A program made the position numbers and the translations under genes. Below, in pieces: positions 9,943-17,013 of a stretch of DNA of 64,000 bases. Position 1 is the first letter of the stretch. Every line of letters starts with the position of its first letter. The stretch comes from a bacterium (lineage in GTDB: Bacteria > 4484-113 > JAFGCY01). The stretch covers positions 1-64,000 of the forward strand of contig JADZFO010000050.1 in NCBI GenBank assembly GCA_020849855.1, in the 5' to 3' direction. Below the pieces are notes generated by a model, which did not search any database, was not told the DNA's origin, and saw only the letters and a program-made list of their open reading frames with translations.

Positions 9943-10977
9943 TCAGACGCAGTCCGGCAGCGCCACTGCGTCCTGCAGATCCTCTGCCTCGCTGCGGCGG
10001 CCGCGCTTCTCCGGCACCAGCGCCGCCAGCGCGCAGATCTCCTCGAAATCGGCCGCCTCCATCAGATGCTTGCGCAGCTCAGCGGCGCCCTCAAACCCGT
10101 TAACGTAGGCCTTGTAGTGCTTCTTCATAAACTCAAGCTGCTTGTACTCAGACAGCAGCTCGATGAAGAGCGCGGTGTGCTCCAGCATCACTTCAACCAC
10201 GCGGCGCAGCGGCAGCTCTTCGCGCTCCACTTCGCGGTTGAAGAACCAGGGGTTGCCAAAAATGCCGCGGCCGATCATCACGCCGTCGCAGCCGGTCTCG
10301 TCCACCCGGGCCTTAGCCTCGGCCAGGCTCTGCACGTCGCCATTGCCCAGGATCAGGGGCCGGGCCGCGGGGTCGGGGATCAGTTCGCGGCTCAGGGCCA
10401 CCAGCTGCGACACCACCTGCCAGCGCGCCGGCACGCGGCTCATTTCGTTGCGCGTGCGGGCATGCACGGTCAGGGCGGAGATGCCCGTTTCCAGCAGGCC
10501 GGCCAGCCAGGTTTCGGTTTCATTAGTGCGGTAGCCGATGCGCGTCTTGACCGAGACCGGCAGGCCCTCGGCGCCGTCAATGCAGGCCAGGATCACTTCG
10601 CGGGCCAGCTCGGGTTTCTTGATCAGCGCGGCGCCCGAGCCGTGGCGCTCGACCTCCTTGGCCGGGCAGCCCATGTTGATGTCAATGCCGTCGAAGCCCA
10701 TTTCCTTCAACTGGCGGGCGATGAGGCGGAAGTTCTCCGGCCGGCGGCCATGGATCTGGGCCACCACCGGGCGCTCGGCCTCGGTGAACCAGAGGTCGGG
10801 CTCCAGGCGGAAGCGCCCGGGGGAGAGCAGGCCGTCCACCGAGACAAATTCGGTCCAGGTCACATCCGGCTTGCCGTACTTGGCGATGATGCGCCGGAAG
10901 GCGGCGTCGGTGACGCCGGACATGGGGGCCAGGACAAAGCAGGGCCGCGGCAGACTTGACCAGAAACCGGTGGGCAT
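9943..10977 (-). CDS. dus: tRNA-dihydrouridine synthase
   Basis: 344-residue FMN-dependent enzyme that reduces uridines in the D-loop of tRNA. The N-terminus has APMSGVTD (FMN-binding start of the TIM barrel), the catalytic Cys is in NMGCPAKEVE (Cys104), followed by HGSGAALI, VKTRIGY, VHARTR and MIGRGIFGNPW, all family signatures. The C-terminal helical tail ends at about residue 340. The frame is open upstream to 11391, but that stretch has no family similarity. The start was set at 10977 because GGCAGGAT lies at good spacing; an ATG at 10983 is a close alternative. A TACTAT box lies at 11016-11011. Confidence 0.92.
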   Translation of the reverse strand: MPTGFWSSLPRPCFVLAPMSGVTDAAFRRIIAKYGKPDVTWTEFVSVDGLLSPGRFRLEPDLWFTEAERPVVAQIHGRRPENFRLIARQLKEMGFDGIDINMGCPAKEVERHGSGAALIKKPELAREVILACIDGAEGLPVSVKTRIGYRTNETETWLAGLLETGISALTVHARTRNEMSRVPARWQVVSQLVALSRELIPDPAARPLILGNGDVQSLAEAKARVDETGCDGVMIGRGIFGNPWFFNREVEREELPLRRVVEVMLEHTALFIELLSEYKQLEFMKKHYKAYVNGFEGAAELRKHLMEAADFEEICALAALVPEKRGRRSEAEDLQDAVALPDCV

Positions 10978-11479
10978 AAGCATCCTGCCGGGCGTCCCCG
11001 GCGGGCGCAGATAGTAACAAAGCCGGCCCGCGGATGCAAAGCGCCAGTCGCAGTACGCAGCGCCAGCCGCCGCTTTGGGTGCGCGGCCAGTGCGGCCATT
11101 GAAGGGGCCAGCCGGCCGCGGGCTATTTAACCTGCGGGGGCCTTTTGCAAGGTCAAACAGCTCTTGCAGCCGGCCGCGGGCGTCGAATTTAACTTTGGAG
11201 GCGCTTTTTGCACCGAGAATGGCCGTTTCAAAAATGCGCGCTGTGCAATTGATGTTTTTGCGGATGTCTGGGCGGAGCGTCGTTTTGCCGCTGTGAAACT
11301 GCGACAAAGTGAGTTTCACGGATACTGAAGTGAGAAAGACAGACCGCAATGAAGACTGGATGAGACCGTGGCCGGGTTTTGAGCAGAGCATCCCGCCGAG
11401 TCATACCATCGCATGATCGCATTTATTTTACAAGTGGCAATAATTGTCACCGCAATTCTCGTGCAGCGCAGCATCTGCC
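10978..11479. other. Intergenic region with a 15-bp direct repeat, otherwise empty
   Basis: About 500 bases between dus and the TPR gene, noticeably more AT-rich than its surroundings from 11150 to 11460. CAGCCGGCCGCGGGC occurs twice (11109-11123 and 11167-11181), each followed within about 10 bases by ATTTAAC. Frames open here on both strands show no recognisable protein. It may hold the dus promoter region; I see nothing else. Confidence 0.4.
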
Positions 11480-13123
11480 TCAGGGCGAGGCGGCTGCACT
11501 CGGCCCGGCTGCAATTTTCGTGGTCTGCATCCAGCCCTCCGGCAGCGGGCCGTTGGACCAGTCATAGTAAGCCTCCAGGCCGGGCCGGCAGGCAGCCTCG
11601 AGGCCCGGCAGCAGGGCTTCCAGGCTTTGGCCGCTGTGCTCAAGCGCGGCCTGCAGGGCCGGGCTGCGCAGCAGGGCGGTCAGGCGGTCGCCGCTGCGCA
11701 GGGCGCTGAAGCGGCCGGCGGACTGCAGGCCTGCGCTGCCATACTCCGCGCCGCCTGTGCCGCCCCATGACTCCTCCGCCGATGGATCCTGCGCAGGCGC
11801 ACCCCAGGCCGGGTCCCATTGCTCTCGGTTGTCGACCCCGCGCCGCAGTTTAAAGGGCTTATCGAGGGACTGGCCCAGGGCGATGCGGCAGAGCAGCTCC
11901 TGCTCCTGCCAGTCGCGGTCAGCGCTTTCGTCCCAGAACATCTCCGGGCCGATGCGGGCCAGCTCAGCCTGGGCCTCGTTCCAGCGGCCTTCACGAATGA
12001 GGCCCATGGCCAGCCACATGCCGCAGGCGAAACGCCGGCGCTGCCAGTCATCACGGACCTGCCAGTCCGCCTCCGGCCCGGGCCAGGCGCCGTCCAGGCT
12101 GCTCTTCAGCGCGTCAAGGGCGGCCAGTGCAGCCGCTCCGCCGCCCAGCAGGTAAAGCCGCCAGAGGCTGTCCGGGTCGCTGCTCCCGCCGGATTCGAGC
12201 GCCGCCTGCAGCTCCGCGGCAGCGTGCTTCAGGGCCGCGGCCTGGAACTGCAGGTTCTCGGCGCTCCACTGGTCGGCGGCGTTCAGGGCCTGCTCTTCCA
12301 GGGCGGCGATGTCGCGGTCCAGGCTGGCAAGGTAATAGTCCGGCTGGCCCTTGTTCAGCCAGACATTGCGCTCCAGCCAGGCCCAGTCGCCCCGGGGGTC
12401 ACGCTCGCGGAAGCTGGTGCAAAGCGGCAGCAGCTCCTCCCAGCGGCCCTGGTCGGCCAGCCAGTGGGCATAGGCCCAGGCATAGTCGCTGTCGCGGCTG
12501 CGGCGCTCATGTCCCGCCCGCAGCAGCTCGCCGGCTTCGCTGTCGCGGTCGCAGAGGGTCAGGGCGGCGCCAAGGCGGCCCAGCACATGCCGCGCGTCCG
12601 GCACCTTCCCCCCGCTGGCATAGCCCGGCAGCTCCCAGCGCGGCAGGGCCTGCGCGGCCCGCTGCAGGTAAGGCAGGGCGGCATCCGCCCGGCCCAGGGC
12701 CAGCGCCAGCCTGCCGGCGGCGTACTCCAGGTCCAGGTCCGGGGGCAAGTGGCCCTCGCTGTAGCGCCAAAGCAGCCAGGCGCGCAGGTCGGCATTGCGC
12801 GCCAGGGGATAGAGGTAGACATGGTCATAGAGGCGCTGGGATTCGGCCAGCAGCAGGCCGCGCTCCAGGCCGGGGTCGCGGAAGCCCTGGCGCAAAAGCC
12901 AGATCGCCGGGCCCTGGACAGCATCGCTGCTGCCGCTGCTCCAGTCGCCCCAGAGGTAGGCATCCAGCAGGCTGTCCTTCTGGCGGGCCTGCTCCAGCCG
13001 CGCGCCAAGCTGCCGGGCCAGCAGGCGGCAGTCCAGCTGGCGCTTGAGCGGGGCGCAGAGGATCAGCAGGGCGCAGAGCGCCAGCCACAGCCAGATCCAG
13101 TTACGCCGCCACCACATGGCCAC
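11480..13123 (-). CDS. TPR-like protein with an N-terminal membrane anchor
   Basis: 547 residues. A short basic start is followed by one hydrophobic helix (WIWLWLALCALLILCAPL, about 9-26), then a long alpha-helical region rich in Ala, Leu, Trp and Arg with tetratricopeptide-like pairs (AAGRLALALGRADAALPYLQ; AWAYAHWLADQGRWEELLPL; MGLIREGRWNEAQAELARIG). Such proteins are usually scaffolds exposed on one membrane face; no enzyme motif is present. The GTG start is preceded after 6 bases by TATCAT (13135-13130) and lacks a Shine-Dalgarno; an ATG at 13117 is possible. Specific role unknown. Confidence 0.7.
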   Translation of the reverse strand: MAMWWRRNWIWLWLALCALLILCAPLKRQLDCRLLARQLGARLEQARQKDSLLDAYLWGDWSSGSSDAVQGPAIWLLRQGFRDPGLERGLLLAESQRLYDHVYLYPLARNADLRAWLLWRYSEGHLPPDLDLEYAAGRLALALGRADAALPYLQRAAQALPRWELPGYASGGKVPDARHVLGRLGAALTLCDRDSEAGELLRAGHERRSRDSDYAWAYAHWLADQGRWEELLPLCTSFRERDPRGDWAWLERNVWLNKGQPDYYLASLDRDIAALEEQALNAADQWSAENLQFQAAALKHAAAELQAALESGGSSDPDSLWRLYLLGGGAAALAALDALKSSLDGAWPGPEADWQVRDDWQRRRFACGMWLAMGLIREGRWNEAQAELARIGPEMFWDESADRDWQEQELLCRIALGQSLDKPFKLRRGVDNREQWDPAWGAPAQDPSAEESWGGTGGAEYGSAGLQSAGRFSALRSGDRLTALLRSPALQAALEHSGQSLEALLPGLEAACRPGLEAYYDWSNGPLPEGWMQTTKIAAGPSAAASP

Positions 13124-13177
13124 CGCGCAATGATAACCCCGCCCGGGGGGACAGGCGCTGCCAGCTGCGCCGGCAGG

Positions 13178-13759
13178 CTAATCCTCGTCGCGGGGGCCGC
13201 CCTTATCCTGCTTCTCCAGCTCGGCGATGATGCGGCGGCTGGCCTCGGCCTTGGCCCAGACCTGCGACTGCACCCGGGTGCGCGGCCGGCCCAGGGGCTC
13301 GGTGGGCTGCTTGGTATCCGTGAACTCGCCGTAGACCTCCAGCACGTGGTAGTGCTCCTTGAAGCCGTGTTCGGCGCAGATCCGGCGCAGCATTGAATGC
13401 AGCTCCTCGTCACCCGTGAAGTTCGCCACGCGGCCGGAGCCGGTGTCGATCAGGTGGTGGTGGTGGCCCTGCATATCGGCCAGCTCATAGCGGAAGGAGT
13501 TCTCGTTGAGGCGGGTCTTGGTCAGCACACCGGCCTCGACCAGCAGCTCGAGGGTGCGGTAGATGGTGGCGCGGGAGACCACGCCGGGCTGCTCGTTATT
13601 CAGCGCTTCCAGCAGCTCCTCGGCCTGAAAGTGCCAGCCGGGGCGGCTGGTGAGCATCTCGATCAGGGCCTTGCGCGGCTTGGTCAGCTTCAGGCCGCGC
13701 TCCATCAGGGCTTTGTAGCTGCGCTCTCTGACTCGTTCCAGAACAGGTGTAGCGCTCAT
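13178..13759 (-). CDS. Fur-family transcriptional regulator lacking the CxxC zinc pair
   Basis: 193 residues. Residues 10-90 form the Fur winged helix (KLTKPRKALIEML, RATIYRTLELLVEAGV). The metal-sensing His cluster is present (HHHHLID, 99-105; EHYHVLEVYG), but where Fur normally reads HHLICxxCG this protein has HHLIDTGSG, so the structural-zinc Cys pair is missing. The C-terminal ~45 residues are charged and not typical. Regulated metal or peroxide response cannot be decided. A TATACT box (13774-13769) lies 9 bases before the ATG and two TTGAGACAA repeats lie just upstream, suggesting autoregulation. Confidence 0.85.
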   Translation of the reverse strand: MSATPVLERVRERSYKALMERGLKLTKPRKALIEMLTSRPGWHFQAEELLEALNNEQPGVVSRATIYRTLELLVEAGVLTKTRLNENSFRYELADMQGHHHHLIDTGSGRVANFTGDEELHSMLRRICAEHGFKEHYHVLEVYGEFTDTKQPTEPLGRPRTRVQSQVWAKAEASRRIIAELEKQDKGGPRDED

Positions 13760-13768
13760 GGCGCAGCA

Positions 13769-13774
13769 GTATAC
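13769..13774 (-). promoter_or_regulatory. -10 box of the Fur-like gene
   Basis: TATACT on the minus strand ending 9 bases before the start codon at 13759, so the transcript would have almost no leader. Confidence 0.45.
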
Positions 13775-13780
13775 CCCAGT

Positions 13781-13800
13781 TGTCTCAAAATTGTCTCAAT
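13781..13800 (-). promoter_or_regulatory. Two direct 9-bp repeats, candidate operator of the Fur-like gene
   Basis: TTGAGACAA occurs twice on the minus strand with an 11-base period (one helical turn), directly upstream of the TATACT box. The layout suits binding of a repressor, perhaps the Fur-like protein itself. This is inferred from position. Confidence 0.35.
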
Positions 13801-13812
13801 TGGCCAAGAGAA

Positions 13813-13933
13813 GTCGGAGGTCGGAAGTCGGAAGTCGGAAGCTCCAAGATCCAACACAACGGAATGGCTTTCCATTGTCAGAGGCATGGCAAGGCAACAA
13901 ACCGATTCAGACATCCGACCTTCGACATCCGAC
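13813..13933. repeat. Heptamer-repeat inverted element between the Fur-like gene and mutL
   Basis: Four heptamers GTCGGAG/GTCGGAA run head to tail at 13813-13840. After a 71-base spacer the inverse array (GTCGGAT, GTCGAAG, GTCGGAT on the minus strand) occupies 13912-13933. The element could fold into a long hairpin. It ends 4 bases from the mutL stop codon. Confidence 0.7.
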
Positions 13934-13937
13934 TGCA

Positions 13938-16256
13938 TCAGCGCAAAAACATGCGCTCGAGTTCTCCTGGACCGAGGCGGATCACCGTCGGGCGGCCGTG
14001 CGGGCAGGTCAGGGATGACCAGCGGCTGAGGATCAGGCGCAGCAGACTGGCGCGCTCGTCTGGCGGCAGGGGCTGGCCGGCCTTGATCGCCGCCTTGCAG
14101 GCCAGGCTGGCCGCGAGATACTTCATGCGGTCGGCGAAGGCGGCTGATGTTTGCAGGGGCCGCGCTTGTCTCGGCCCGCTTTGGGCTGTCTCGCCGTGGG
14201 CCGACGCTAGCTCGGCCCCTGCCAGTTCCAAAGCTTCGCCGCTCATTCGCAGGGGGTCGGCCAGCTCAGAGAGCACGGCCTGCAGCAGGGGGGCGGCGAT
14301 GCGCCCGGCCAGCAGGGCCGGGACCTCGTCAACCACAAGCTGGGAGCCCACCCCAAGCTGGGCCGCGAAGCCCAGGCTGGCCATGGCCGGCAGGGCCTCA
14401 CTGGCCGCCTCGGCCTCGGCCGGGCTGAGCGGGATCAGCATCGGGAAGAGCAGGCGCTGGCGCTGGGGCGGCTCGCTGCGGCCCTCCGGGTACAGGCGCT
14501 CCCAGAAGCTTTCAAAGAGCACGCGCTCATGGGCCGCATGCTGGTCGATCAGGTAGATCTCATCGCCGGTGGCCAGCAGCAGATAGCTGTCGGCGATCTG
14601 CTGCACCGGGCCGGCGATGTGCTGCGGGACCGGGGCGAAGGCCGATGATGAGTCGAGTGTCGATGAAGAGTCGAAGGTCGAAGGTCGGAGGTTGGAGACT
14701 GGGGAGTCGAAGGTCGAATGTCGAATGTCTGAGCCGGAGCTGGCTCCTCCAGCCTGGGGAGGCAGCTGCTCGCCGGGAGTCCATTGCCGGGTAAGACCTC
14801 CGACTTCCGACATCCGACGCTCGGCCGGAGTGCTGGCGAAGGCTGAGCCGGGGTCAAAGACCGGAATAGCCCGATGCCCCGGGGGGGCCTCCTCTTCCAG
14901 CAGGGGCGGCGAGAGCAGGTACCCCTGCTGCCCGGCGCCACTGATGGGGGCAATATCCCCGGCAGGGGGGGGAGAGCCGGCCCGGGGGTCCACCGGGCTG
15001 ATGATGACACTCATGCCGCGGGTCAGCTCGCGCTGCCGGGCCGCGGCCGCCGCCCCCAGGGCGCGGCGGATCCCGCTGGTCAGCAGGCTGTAGACCGCCT
15101 GGGGCTGGGCGAAGTTGATCTCGGTCTTGGCCGGGTGGACATTGACGTCAATCTCCTCCGGCGGGAGCTCCAGCAGAAAGACCCCGGCCGGGAACTTGCC
15201 GGGGCTGAGGAACTCGCGCATGGCGTCATCCACCGCGCGGTAAAGCAGCTTGTTGACCACCGGGCGGCGGTTGACGAAGAACCACTGCCGGGTGCGGTTA
15301 TGCCAGTGCCGGTGCGGCGCGCTGACATAGCCGCCCAGGGACATGGGCGGGAACTCAAAGCCCAGCGGGGCCATGCCCTCGCTGAGCTCGCTGCCCAGCA
15401 GGTCGCGCAGCACCGCCGCCAGATCTCCGTCGCCGTCGGAGGCCAGCAGGGTCCGCGGCCCGCCCTTGGCGTCAGTGCTGATCAGCTTCCAGCGCACTTC
15501 GGGATAAGCCAGGGCATAGGCGGTCAGCAGGCCGGCCACCTGGCTGGACTCGCTTTGCGCCGAGCGCAGGAACTTCAGCCTCGCCGGGACGTTGAAGAAG
15601 AGGTCGCTGACCTCAACTTCAGTGCCGCGGCGGAGCTGCGAACTTGCCAGCCCATGAGACTGTCCACCATGAACTTCAATCGAGGCCCCGAGAACGGTCC
15701 TGAGTCCGGAGTCCTGCGTCCTGCTGGCCGAAGCGGCCGTCCTGTGTCCTGAGTCCTGAGTCCCGTGAGCCGAGTTCGGTCCGTCGAGTCTGACCGCTTC
15801 TCCGCTGGCTCCCTGAGTTGGCGGGGGTAGATCCTCGTCTGGACTCAGGACCCAGGACTCAGGACTGTTTGCGGGCGGAGCATGCTCCGCCACTGCGGTC
15901 TCAAAACTGGATATCCTTAGCCTGCTGACCGCCCCGATGCTGGCCAGGGCCTCGCCGCGGAAGCCCAGGCTGCCCAGGTGGTAAAGGTCCTCAAGGCTGC
16001 GAATCTTGGAAGTGTGGTGCGGCAGGATCGCCAGCTCAAGCTGGCCCGCCGCGATGCCGTGGCCGTTGTCGATGACCCGGATCAGGCGCTTGCCGCCCTC
16101 GGCCAGCTCGACGCTGATCTCGCTGGCACCGGCGTCCAGCGCGTTCTCCACCAGCTCCTTAACCACGCTCAGCGGCCGCTCGACGACTTCACCGGCGCAG
16201 ATCTTCTGCACTTCAGCGGCGGGCAGGGCGGCGATTGCTGCTGGATAGAGGGGCAC
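13938..16256 (-). CDS. mutL: DNA mismatch repair endonuclease MutL, with two in-frame repeat insertions
   Basis: 772-residue GHKL ATPase and nicking endonuclease of mismatch repair. ATP-binding motifs: KELVENALDAGA (33-44), DNGHGI (63-68), GFRGEALASI (98-107). The C-terminal endonuclease motif DQHAAHERVLFE (571-582) fits DQHA(x)2E(x)4E, and ACKAAIKAG (719 on) and CPHGRP (751-756) complete the metal site, so it is of the nicking type used by species without MutH. Residues about 125-189, inside the ATPase domain, and 480-541, in the linker, are encoded by heptamer-repeat sequence and are absent from usual MutL. GTG start, preceded after 6 bases by TATCAT (16268-16263). Confidence 0.93.
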   Translation of the reverse strand: MPLYPAAIAALPAAEVQKICAGEVVERPLSVVKELVENALDAGASEISVELAEGGKRLIRVIDNGHGIAAGQLELAILPHHTSKIRSLEDLYHLGSLGFRGEALASIGAVSRLRISSFETAVAEHAPPANSPESWVLSPDEDLPPPTQGASGEAVRLDGPNSAHGTQDSGHRTAASASRTQDSGLRTVLGASIEVHGGQSHGLASSQLRRGTEVEVSDLFFNVPARLKFLRSAQSESSQVAGLLTAYALAYPEVRWKLISTDAKGGPRTLLASDGDGDLAAVLRDLLGSELSEGMAPLGFEFPPMSLGGYVSAPHRHWHNRTRQWFFVNRRPVVNKLLYRAVDDAMREFLSPGKFPAGVFLLELPPEEIDVNVHPAKTEINFAQPQAVYSLLTSGIRRALGAAAAARQRELTRGMSVIISPVDPRAGSPPPAGDIAPISGAGQQGYLLSPPLLEEEAPPGHRAIPVFDPGSAFASTPAERRMSEVGGLTRQWTPGEQLPPQAGGASSGSDIRHSTFDSPVSNLRPSTFDSSSTLDSSSAFAPVPQHIAGPVQQIADSYLLLATGDEIYLIDQHAAHERVLFESFWERLYPEGRSEPPQRQRLLFPMLIPLSPAEAEAASEALPAMASLGFAAQLGVGSQLVVDEVPALLAGRIAAPLLQAVLSELADPLRMSGEALELAGAELASAHGETAQSGPRQARPLQTSAAFADRMKYLAASLACKAAIKAGQPLPPDERASLLRLILSRWSSLTCPHGRPTVIRLGPGELERMFLR
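14651..14818. repeat. Heptamer-repeat inverted element inside the mutL linker
   Basis: Degenerate GTCGAAG/GTCGGAG heptamers fill 14651-14738. The inverse array (GTCGGAT, GTCGGAA, GTCGGAG on the minus strand) is at 14797-14818 with a 58-base spacer. It lies in frame in mutL and encodes peptide repeats such as RHSTFDS and LRPSTFDS. Confidence 0.7.
15697..15866. repeat. Heptamer-repeat inverted element inside the MutL ATPase domain coding region
   Basis: Heptamers GTCCTGA, GTCCGGA, GTCCTGC, GTCCTGT and GTCCCGT run from 15697 to 15764, broken by a small palindrome (TGGCCGAAGCGGCC). The inverse array (GGACTCA, GGACCCA, GGACTCA) is at 15841-15866. It is in frame and encodes the HGTQDSG/RTQDSG repeats of the MutL insertion. 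Confidence 0.7.
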
Positions 16257-16262
16257 GCGGGG

Positions 16263-16268
16263 ATGATA
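16263..16268 (-). promoter_or_regulatory. -10 box of mutL
   Basis: TATCAT on the minus strand, exactly 6 bases before the GTG start at 16256, with no Shine-Dalgarno between them. Confidence 0.45.
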
Positions 16269-16470
16269 CCCTGCGCAAGCGCTGGCAAGTCTGCCCCGGG
16301 AGCCGGCAAGAAACGGTTAAACACTTGAATGAAATCTAAGCTGTTGGCAGGCTGCCCCTGAGAACTTGTCCGGGTAAAATATATAGGTGCGCCCGAACGG
16401 CTGCGGGTGGCTTTCGGGTTCGGGGGTTGCCCACTGCGGCGGGATGTTCAAGACGGAGACGAGCACAACT

Positions 16471-17013
16471 ATGCGCCTTTTGATCCTCTTTGCGGCCCTG
16501 ATGCTGCTGGCTTTGCTGGCAGCCTGCGGCGGCGGCGGCAAGGCCGCCCCGGCGGGCTCCTCCGGGCAGAACGCGGGCCAGAGCGACAGCTCCGGCCGCG
16601 GCGTATCCCTGGCCCTGAGCACTGCCACCGAGGGAGATGGCATGCTGCGCCTGAGCATCAGCGCCAGCGGCGCCACCAGCCTGCACCAGATGAGCCTGCG
16701 CCTGGCCTATGACCCCCGCGCGGTGCGCCCGGTGGATGTCGAGCGCGGAGCGCTGATTGACGAGCGCGCCGTCTTCTTCTCGGCGCCGGACAAGCCGGCG
16801 GCGCGGGAAGCGGCCTATGTGCCCGTGGCCTTCACCTATCACCCGGGCGAAGTGATCCCGGGCAGCAGCGGCGAGCTGCTGAGCATGCGCTTTGAGGTCC
16901 TCGACAGCGGGCGCGACCCCGGCCTGCAGCTGATCCGCGATGAGAAGTTCCTGCTGGCCCGCGACCGCAGCGGCGAGGACCTGCAGGTCCTGACGGGGGC
17001 CGGCGATGAATAG
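16471..17013 (+). CDS. Small lipoprotein with a cohesin-like domain
   Basis: 180 residues. Signal peptide with lipobox LLAAC (Cys19) followed by a Gly-rich spacer. Residues about 45-170 look like a cohesin-type beta-sandwich: an initial GVSLALSTA strand, LRLAYDPRAVRPVDVERG (the usual F.L.YDP..L....V..G pattern), then VAFTYHPG and GELLSMRFEVLD. Cohesins bind dockerin modules. It overlaps by 8 bases the metalloprotease gene, whose N-terminal part has a dockerin-like segment. ATG at 16471 chosen because it begins a proper signal peptide; one at 16444 is in frame. The cohesin assignment rests on pattern only. Confidence 0.65.
   Translation: MRLLILFAALMLLALLAACGGGGKAAPAGSSGQNAGQSDSSGRGVSLALSTATEGDGMLRLSISASGATSLHQMSLRLAYDPRAVRPVDVERGALIDERAVFFSAPDKPAAREAAYVPVAFTYHPGEVIPGSSGELLSMRFEVLDSGRDPGLQLIRDEKFLLARDRSGEDLQVLTGAGDE

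Noticed and set aside
10978-11391. N-terminal extension of the dus frame
   Set aside because: It would add about 138 residues with no similarity to Dus, and a good ribosome site with a family-like start is present at 10977.
11413-11709. 98-codon frame on the plus strand beginning with a hydrophobic stretch (MIAFILQVAIIVTAILV)
   Set aside because: Most of it is antisense to the end of the TPR gene, no ribosome site is seen, and the hydrophobicity comes from a short AT-rich patch.
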